From Muricea muricata (lineage: Eukaryota > Cnidaria > Anthozoa > Malacalcyonacea > Plexauridae): a DNA stretch of 64,000 nucleotides. The notes under the pieces were generated by a model, which saw only the letters and a program-made list of their open reading frames with translations, ran no database searches and had not been told where the DNA came from. How positions within the stretch are numbered: the stretch's first letter is position 1; every line of letters starts with the position of its first letter. The stretch is taken from positions 14,026,713 through 14,090,712 of the forward strand of contig OY979723.1 of NCBI GenBank assembly GCA_963855995.1, written 5' to 3'. A program made the position numbers and the translations under genes. Positions 51,441-64,000 of the stretch are shown in pieces.

Positions 51441-52232
51441 GAGTTGCCACACCTGTGATACTGGAACTGTTTTACCAAAGGCCTGACCACACATTACGAT
51501 TTGTAGTGTAAGGTTTATATTCTAGCATGTAAAATTCATGTGATCACGTGTGAAATTCATGGGTGAAATACATCTGATCACTTGTAAATTTCATGTGATC
51601 ACACGTGAAATTCATGAAATCTACGTGATTTCATTTAAAATTTCTGTGATACGTGTGAAACTCATTTGATCTCATGTGGTTTCAGAATATGTGAAATTTT
51701 TGTAAGTTTTCTCGATCATTTGTAATCAGTACTAGCATATACCTGTAGAACAAAATCTGTAAAAATTAGAATCTAGCGGTTGATGAAATCCGTAATTAGG
51801 AAAATACATACCCAACAATGTTGTGAAATTTAGCCCAAATTTCCCAGGTGTGTGAACTGTGAAGGTCAAACAGCTATGAAACGACCTATACGATTACGAA
51901 CGAACTTCATGAGATATAACGACATGATCATTATAAGCTGTGTTTAGTAACGACTTCTTAATCATGTAAATATTATGATAGTTAGAAGAGTATATCCTTA
52001 TGTAGTTTTTTCTTTCAACTCAATTGAAACTTGTCTTCAATATTAACTCCTCATTAAACCTCGTACTACGTCGACAGGGGGGGGGGGGGGGCGGTCGAAT
52101 GTAAGTTGTATCAATTATAACTTGTGTTTCAATGAAAATGATGCAGAATACAAACGATTGTGATATAATCTTTGCACTGTAAATACTGCCTTAAATTTAT
52201 ACCGTCTACGTTGAATCCCGAAGTGTAGTATA
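51441..52232. other. Intergenic stretch before SSADH with degenerate repeat and a G-run
   Basis: 51490-51680 carries a degenerate tandem repeat built from tgatcacgtgtgaaattcat-like units, rich in TGATCA and CACGTG palindromes. A run of about 16 G lies at 52077-52092. No coding exon is seen. The SSADH promoter presumably lies in 52.0-52.2 kb. Confidence 0.5.
51490..51680. repeat. Degenerate TGATCACGTGTGAAATTCATG tandem repeat
   Basis: Five to six imperfect copies of a roughly 25-35-bp unit containing (t)gatca.(c/t)gtgaaattcatg, alternating with shorter spacers. A related cacatcacat..tgatcacgtggattt patch occurs in the last supervillin intron near 34720-34800. Confidence 0.6.
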
Positions 52233-55200
52233 ATGTCTCGGGCACTGTCGAATAAAGTTTCTGCTTTACCATTTCTGGAGAAACAACTCGCATACATTGG
52301 TGGCCAGTGGTGCAAGGCCAGTGATAATGCGACATTTCATGTAACGAATCCTGCAAATGGCGACATTCTAGGAAGCGTAGCAAACGCTGGCGAGACGGAA
52401 GCGCAGAAAGCTGTTCTAGAAGCTAATAAAGCATTCCATACCTGGAAGAGAACAACAGTCAAGGTAGCTTGTAAATATCCGAGAAACATCAAATAAAGTT
52501 ACTGGCTTATAAACACACCTTTCGTGTAAGGGGTGGAAAGGAGAAGGGGGGTTCTTGACAGGTTGTGTGACAACTAGAGCTAGTGAAGGTGCATTTTTGT
52601 GAAGTTTCAAGGTGTGCAATTTCAAGTCATGTGAAGCTCCCAAAAATGACCACCTACCATAGGGTCAGGAATACCACGTACCTGTTGTGAAATTCTTGAA
52701 ATGTGGTTGATTGCTTCCAAAATGATATTTTTATGGAAAACCACTTTCTTGGTTGTTTGCATGGTACATTGCCGGCAATTTTGGAATATGAAGTCAATTT
52801 GCCAAAAGTGACTCGGATATATACCATAGTAAATAGTCCACCATAGTGCATAGCAACCTCACATGAAATGTTAGAAACTCATTAAATATATTTTGAGTGG
52901 TATAAAATCACTTTTATAATGTTTATTATAATTCTTATTATATTCTGGAAGTGTACTTTGATTGGCTTATACTGATTTCTCATTCATTCCACCACTTTTG
53001 GTTCTTTAACATACACCGTAAGCATGAGCTTCAGATTACAGCTAAATTGGTCAAACAGTATACATACAAACCTTATTTTATTGATGTTAAGTTTATTAAG
53101 TCTGTGATTCCCCTATGGAATACAGGTTTAATGAATATCATTTGATTAATGAATATCATTTGTGTATATATACTAAAGGAAAGGTGTTTGTTGATGAAAG
53201 AGTGGTACAGATTACTTATGAAGAATCAGGAGAGTATTGCAAGATTGATAACACTAGAAGCAGTTAAGTAACTTATTCAAATTGCATGCACATGAAGTTT
53301 GAAATTAAATGTGCCAAACCTTCACTAAGTAACTATTTTAAAACATTTAGGGCAAACCGCTTGCCCAAGCTCGAGGTGAGATTGCCTATGGTGGCTCATT
53401 CATTGATTGGTTTGCTGAAGAGGCAAAAAGAACATATGGTGATATTATTCCAACTCATGTTGCTGGGCGTCGACTGCTGGTTGTCAAGGAAGCTTGTGGA
53501 GTGGCAGCATTGTGGGTACCGGTGAGTATCTCATATAGTCAACAGTATTCAAACCCAGATTAGGAGACAGTGGATATTAATTAAAACCATACATCTCAGC
53601 TCTACTTACCATTATCATACACTTATGCTAATGCGGTAAATGTACACTTCGTATAGTTTCTAAATGTCTGATAATTTGAAATGATTTGTTACAAAATCAC
53701 ACATTGATGATTGTTACATTAGTATGTCAAATATTAGGTGAAATTGTATCAAATATCAAAATAAAAATATTGTTATAGCGTGACTGTAGAATTTGATAAA
53801 AGCGTAATTCAATCTTTTTGAGGGGTGGGTGGCAGAAATGTTACAAGGTAGGAGTCCGAGACTATTACAAGGATAAAGTACATTGTACCAATAAATCATC
53901 ATGTTTCTACTTTAGTGGAATTTCCCATTAGCAATGCTCACTCGCAAAGCGGCCCCGGCCATAGCCGCTGGTTGCACTGTCATATGTAAACCATCGGAAG
54001 AGACGCCGTTTTCTGCTCTGGCGCTTGCTCAGGTGAGACATCTGAACGCTTTAATCACCACAGTATTTAAGTACGTACTAGTCAATTGTTTTAAAACCCA
54101 GGTTTCATTCTCATTTTCTATTCCAAGCGCGTCCATTGTTAATGGTGGACGACTTTGATGTTTCCTATAACTTGACCCGAGCTTGTGAATGACTGAAATG
54201 TTTTAAAAACGAATTGCTGTGTATTTTCTAACGTTTTATATCATTGAACGTTTTAGTTAGCAGAAGAAGCAGGAATCCCCGCTGGAGTTTTTAATGTTCT
54301 GCCTTGTTCACGTGCCAAATCACCAGAGGTCACAGACGTTATCATGAGCAGTGATCTGGTGACGAACTTCTCATTCACTGGATCCACGGAGACAGGACAG
54401 GTGAAGAAAATATGTTTCTAACCATCCTTTTCACCGCTGTCTTTTCTCACTCGAAGACAGTTGGGATTAGAGTGTTAGGAAGAGTTAATGTCTTCAAACG
54501 AGAACAATAAGTGATATATTGAGGGCAATATTGTGTTACTTATTGTTTACGTTCAAAAGCATTAAATGACTTATTTCATAGGTTCAACAATGGCCGTTTT
54601 TATACTAGAGACGCATTATGCGTCTGGATGAACTTGGGCAAGGTTTTATTATTCGTCTGATTATGCGTCTCTAGTATAAAAACGGCCAATGAAAACAATC
54701 AATTAATCCCCTCGATCAAGAATTCACCAACTTTAAAGACTGTACGTCAAGATTTTTCGAAATTTCTACAAAAATTTCATGTGATTATTTTCTTTAATGA
54801 CCGCAGTGCATCAAGGAAAACCAATTCCATGAAATAAGTAGAGAATAATACATGGGTGCGTGGAAATACCAGATTTATTCCTCCTGATACAGTTGTGAAA
54901 GAGATATTTGCGAAGTCGCAAGTCATGTTAACTTGTTTTTCCAAATGCTTTACCATCAGTTAATGTTAGAGAAGTGTGCCAAGACTATAAAGAAGACCTC
55001 AATGGAGTTGGGAGGCAATGCAGCATTCATTGTGTTTGATAGCGCTGATGTGCAGGCGGCGGCAAGCAATGCAGCTGCCTCAAAGTTCAGAAACTCAGGA
55101 CAGGTATTCCCATATTTTTGTAAGTAGAACATTTGAAAGATAAATGTGTGTTGAAATCAGCCTTCTCTTATACTCGGAGAAGACCATGTAAACTAGTTGT

Positions 55201-56592
55201 CTTGTGTGATTCGCCCGATTTATACTGGAGACGGATCATAGTCTGACAGATCATCCGCCTAAGTATAAACACGAGACGAACTATCTAGACGTACTGCGTA
55301 AAAAGGTAGTTCATCTGATAATTCGTCTGTGTATAAACGCGGGGAAACGAACGGATCATCCGTCCAGACGAACTACGCGAGCAAGTTCGCTATAACAGAC
55401 GAATTATGCAGATACAGTTCATCTTGACGGATGATCCGTCTGCTTGCCCGCGTTTATACACAGACGAATTATCTTCCCTTCGCCCTAGTTCGTTCAGGTG
55501 GATCATCCGTCTTGTATAAATGGGGCTATAATTACACACTATTTGAACCGAGTGTGTTTTTAAATCAATCTCTACCAGGCATGCGTGGCAACGAACAGAA
55601 TTCTTGTTCAAGATAGCGTCTATGATGAGTTTGTGATGAAATTTGTAGAGAACGTGAAGAAATTGATTGTTTCAAATGGAATGAACGAGGACTCCGATAT
55701 TGGACCTCTGATTAATGAGCGAGCCGTGCAAAAGGTATAATTATGTACTCGTAGTTATTGCGGATGGTTCGATTTCCGCCTGACTTCTAAACCGTTGACA
55801 TTCCTTTCCAGGTAGAACGCCATGTGAGCGATGCAAAAGAGCACGGTGCAAGAGTTGTGTGTGGTGGAAAGATAAGTGAGCTGGGAGGATCCTTTTACGA
55901 GCCTACAGTGCTAGCTGACGCTACCAATGACATGTCCGTGAGTCAAGAGGAGACATTTGGTCCTGTGGCTCCTGTTATTAGGTATGTTGATAGCTTTGTA
56001 CCTTTCTTATTACCAGATTGAAGAGGCTAAAGTTAAGATTCTAGCGATTCTATGTATCTGTGATCTGAGAATTATTTTTTCATTTGCTAGGTTTAAAACG
56101 GAAGACGAAGCTGTCAGAATGGCAAATGGCACAAAATTTGGGCTCGCAGGTATGTTGTAGATTTGCGTTTCAATTAAACCGACTTGCATTTCTTCTATTA
56201 AATGGTGAGCATTTTCAAACGTGTGTGTTTACAGCAAAATAGTAAGGATATTAGAGAGAACTTGTTGCAATTAGGTTTTTAGAACATTTACAAGAGATAT
56301 TAAAGTTTTTTGCATACAGCAAAATGCCAATAATAGTTGCGGAAATTCACAAAACTGATGGCATTTTTTCTCTGCACTAGGCTATATATTCACCCAAAAT
56401 ATCAGTCAAGCATGGCGAGTGATGGAGGCACTTGATGTGGGGATGGTGGGTGTGAACGAGGGACTAATAAGTACAGAAGGAGCATTATTTGGAGGGGTAA
56501 AACATTCTGGCATTGGACGGGAGGGTTCGAAGTATGGTATCGATGAGTTTATTGAGACGAAGTATGTTTGTCTCGGGGGAATTAATCCGTAA
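52233..56592 (+). CDS. ALDH5A1: Succinate-semialdehyde dehydrogenase (ALDH5A1-type), complete, 10 exons
   Basis: NAD(P)+-dependent oxidation of succinate semialdehyde to succinate, the last step of GABA breakdown, normally mitochondrial. Exons are 52233-52463, 53179-53262, 53351-53521, 53916-54032, 54257-54400, 54960-55103, 55579-55734, 55812-55981, 56091-56149 and 56381-56592, giving 495 aa. Family marks are PWNFP (Asn164), [27 protein letters not shown] (catalytic Glu265), GQACVATNR (catalytic Cys299), [11 protein letters not shown] and [20 protein letters not shown]. The match runs to the C-terminal [10 protein letters not shown]. The residue two after the catalytic Cys is Ala, so the Cys-x-Cys redox switch described for human SSADH is absent. 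The N-terminal leader is only about 20 residues, shorter than the human transit peptide. The exon at 53179-53262 is called from frame and homology with a weak donor (gttaag). Introns hold inverted-repeat elements. Confidence 0.94.
54591..54688. mobile_element. 98-bp palindromic MITE (SSADH intron 5)
   Basis: TGGCCGTTTTTATACTAGAG at the left end is matched exactly by CTCTAGTATAAAAACGGCCA at the right. Inside, gacgcattatgcgtct is itself a palindrome. It is 98 bp in total, with a short loop near gaacttgggcaagg. Confidence 0.85.
55208..55530. mobile_element. Nested palindromic element related to 54591-54688 (SSADH intron 6)
   Basis: It starts gatttatactggagacggat and ends gtataaatggggc. It is packed with inverted copies of gacggatgatccgtc, agacgaattat and cgcgtttatacacagacga. 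It looks like several short foldbacks of one family inserted into each other. Confidence 0.7.
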
Positions 56593-56874
56593 ATATTGCA
56601 CATTTATATTAAACAATTTTTAAAAAACCAACGCTAAATTGTAGGAAAGTACGTCACAAGAAAAACAGCTATGCATTATTCTCGTTTTTTAAACAGTCTT
56701 TTATACATTATTTAGAGTTTAACCTTATTACCACAGTTCATTAAATGTCTATCTAGCTCTTAGTATATAAGTATCGCATAAATATAGAAGACTATTAAAA
56801 TTTTAATTAACGTGAATTCAGTAGGAGTTCAGCGAAATATTAAATTATATAATGTCTGCAGTTGTATCGTCTGC
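56593..56874. other. Short spacer between convergent SSADH and TMEM43 3' ends
   Basis: 282 bp of AT-rich sequence hold both 3' ends. No separate feature is seen. Confidence 0.5.
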
Positions 56875-61843
<4,969 letters not shown>

Positions 61844-62089
61844 GCTAGCTTGCCAAATTTTACCAAATCTCAACCTGTATCTGCTTTGAAAAGCAATTTA
61901 AATGTGCCACCAACAAATCACTTGCCAATTTTAATATTGCCAAGATAAAAGTGACCAGATCAATGAGTGAAACATGAAGTTCTTCTGACAGGTTGTGTTT
62001 TGAAGTTGTCAGCGGTAATTAACGTAATTTGTTATTGTTTAACGTAACTGGCGGTGAAAATTCAAAAATTCCCAGAAAAATTGTGAGAA
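61844..62089. promoter_or_regulatory. Shared bidirectional promoter region, TMEM43 / GTF3C6
   Basis: 246 bp separate the diverging start codons of TMEM43 (61843, -) and GTF3C6 (62090, +). No TATA box is obvious. Confidence 0.5.
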
Positions 62090-62610
62090 ATGAAGGAAAG
62101 TTGCGATGAAAACGACGAAGAATGGGAAGAAGAGGTAAAGCATGTATATGTATCAGTGTATGCAATTGTTTACTGTTAAAACTGTGAAGTGTACAAAATG
62201 TTCACAATTGTACCTCAGTGGTCACTTTAAGAGACTGGTCATAAAGTATGGGGAGGGGGGGGCTATAAGAATTTAATTATTAAAAGGCTAATTTTGTGTG
62301 GCCCACCCCTGATTTGCCTACAAATATACATGACCCACCCCCCATTTCGTACTGGGAACTATAATGACCCACCTCGTATACCCTTAAAATTTTCATGACC
62401 CTGACCCCTATTTGTGACTTGAAAAATTCATGACCCACTCCTCAATTTCCACAGCCCACCCCACCCCATACTTTATGACCAGTCCCTTAAGTCTTCAAAA
62501 TTCATTGTCTTTTTCATGGTACATAGGAGCAGGTGGCTGTAGTTCATTTATCAGGCATCATAGACATGGACTATTTAAAGAAATGTGACGCAACTAATTG
62601 TAAAGTTCTG
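62090..62610 (+). CDS. GTF3C6: General transcription factor IIIC subunit 6 (GTF3C6/TFIIIC35), 5' part
   Basis: Subunit of the RNA polymerase III factor TFIIIC. Only two coding exons are visible: 62090-62134 (acidic leader, NDEEWEEE) and 62527-62610 (EQVAVVHLSGIIDMDYLKKC..NCKVL). The second matches the conserved LxELSGIIDxDFLxKC..CKVL opening of the TFIIIC tau95/35 beta-barrel. Both exons join in phase 0. The remainder lies beyond 64000, since the sequence from 62611 to the window end is repeat DNA with no further exon seen. Intron 1 contains a TTAA-flanked MITE. Confidence 0.85.
62231..62486. mobile_element. TTAA-flanked MITE, piggyBac-like (GTF3C6 intron 1)
   Basis: The termini are GAGACTGGTCATAAAGTATG and CATACTTTATGACCAGTCCC, inverted with one mismatch. 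TTAA lies at both sides (62227-62230, 62487-62490). The interior is a series of catgaccca(c/t)cc tracts. The 4-bp TTAA duplication and terminal GGG/CCC suggest piggyBac-type integration; no transposase is present. Confidence 0.75.
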
Positions 62611-62689
62611 GTATGTTTTTTTGTATACACATGGCTGATGGGAAATGTCGGCAATGTGTCGTGGCGGAAGGGGGTGTTTATGTATGCAA

Positions 62690-64000
62690 ATGTTCCATTT
62701 AATAAATAGATAACATTTTGCCGTTGTCTGTTCAGTTATAGATGTGTGGTATGATGTCATAATGTGGTAAGAACAAGAAAGTGGCCCACAAGTCGCCTAG
62801 ACAAGTGGGTCACTGATGTTTTTACAACATTATGACGTCTACCGTGTATCTATAACTGAACAGACAACGGCAATATGTTATCTATTTGTTTTATATAATA
62901 AAAATGTGAAAAATTTTGCCAAAGTAAGTTTTGTAGTCTGACGAAAAGACTTTAGCATGCCATCATGATCTATACAAAACAAAGCACGCCATTGGCTGTC
63001 GATAATTCTAAAATTGCTGTGATTGGCTTGTCACTGAAATGACATCAGCATGCATCTGTGCTCTATTATATCATAATCAGAGTTCATTCTGGATTTTTAT
63101 TGGTCAAGAACTGTGATCTATTAGAGGACAGACGCACGTTGACGCCATTTCAGCGACAAGCCAATCACTGCAATTTTAGAATTATCAACAGCCAATGGCA
63201 TGCTTTGTTTTGTATAGATCATGATCACGTCAAATGGCATGCTGAAGTCTTTTCGTCGCACTACAAAGCTTATTTTGGCAAAAAATTTCCACATTTTTAT
63301 TATATAAAATGAATAGATTACATTTTGCAGTTGTCTGTTCAGTTATACATACACGGTAGACGTCATAATTAATGTGATAAGAACATCAGTGACCAACTTG
63401 CCCCGGCAGCTCATCGGCCACTTTTTGGTTTTTACCACATTATGATGTCTTACCGTGTTTCTATAACTAAACAGACAACGGCAAAATGTAATCTATTTGT
63501 TAATTATATAATAATCAAGTTTATTCTGGATTTTCATTGGTCTAGAACTGTGACCTATTAGAGGACAGACGCACGCTGACACCATTTCAGCGACAAGTTA
63601 ATCACAGCAATTTTAGAATTATCGACAGCCAATGGCGTGCTAAAGTCTTCGTTGCATTACAAAACTTGTTTAGGCAAAAAATTTCACATTTTTATTACAT
63701 AAAATAAATCGATAACATTTTGTTGTCGTCTGTTCAGTTTACAATAATCTGAGTTTATTCTTGATTTTCATTGGTCGAGAACTGTGATCTATTAGAGGAC
63801 AGATGCACGCTGACGTCATTTCTGCGTCAAGCCAACACAGCAATTTTAGAATTATCGATAGCCAATGGCGGGCTTTGTTTTGTATAGATCATGGTGTGCT
63901 AAAGTCTTTTCATCGCACTACAAAGCTTATTTCGGCAAAATGTTTCACATTTTTATTATATAAAACAAATAGACAACATTTTGCCATTGTCTGTTCAGTT
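62690..64000. repeat. Array of a ~400-bp repeated unit with inverted and direct copies
   Basis: The unit consists of a block such as ctattagaggacagacgcac..gcgacaagccaatca..aattttagaattatc.acagccaatggc..tttgttttgtatagatcat..actacaaagcttatttt. A second block follows: taacattttgc.gttgtctgttcagtta. Direct copies begin near 63071, 63510 and 63745. An inverted copy lies at about 62905-63050. Between copies, two hairpin spacers (about 62715-62875 and 63320-63485) carry tgtctgttcagttata...tataactgaacagaca arms. The array runs into the window end. Confidence 0.8.

Overview
The window is intron-rich animal nuclear DNA. It is AT-rich, with small canonical GT-AG exons and many short inverted-repeat elements. 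The genes are ordinary metazoan ones: p38 MAP kinase, LSM3, supervillin, EXD2, succinate-semialdehyde dehydrogenase, TMEM43 and GTF3C6. A local family of secreted PAN/Apple-like + EGF + fibrinogen-like proteins points to a cnidarian, most likely an anthozoan. That placement is inference from gene content, not from a marker gene.

Layout. 280-362 is the last exon of an unidentified gene (+). 1767-5964 (-) is a complete p38 MAPK in 13 coding exons. It stands head to head with LSM3 (6598-7075, +). 7.1-13.9 kb has no recognisable coding exon and probably holds untranslated first exon(s) of the next gene. 13945-35020 (+) is a very large locus. Six exons encode a charged, low-complexity protein ending in one I-set Ig domain. 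After a 4.85-kb intron, 28 exons encode supervillin with a repeat-rich N-terminal half, gelsolin-type repeats and a villin headpiece. All 34 exons keep one reading frame (3242 aa), so this may be a single Ig-supervillin gene, or two genes in tandem. 37075-37764 (-) is an intronless DUF924 protein, head to head with EXD2 (38094-41902, +). 42.6-51.4 kb carries three paralogous PAN-EGF-fibrinogen-like genes, one inverted and truncated. 52233-56592 (+) is succinate-semialdehyde dehydrogenase, convergent with TMEM43 (56875-61843, -). TMEM43 is divergent from GTF3C6 (62090 onward, +, running off the window).

Three of the gene pairs share short bidirectional promoter regions: p38/LSM3 (about 630 bp), DUF924/EXD2 (about 330 bp) and TMEM43/GTF3C6 (about 250 bp). 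Introns and intergenic DNA are dense with non-autonomous DNA transposons. Three hAT-type elements have perfect 8-bp target duplications, and there are one mariner-like and one TTAA-flanked (piggyBac-like) element. Several long foldback palindromes and an array of a repeated unit at the right end are also present.

Exon coordinates were read by eye from splice signals, reading frame and homology remembered from the protein families. No alignment or database search was run.
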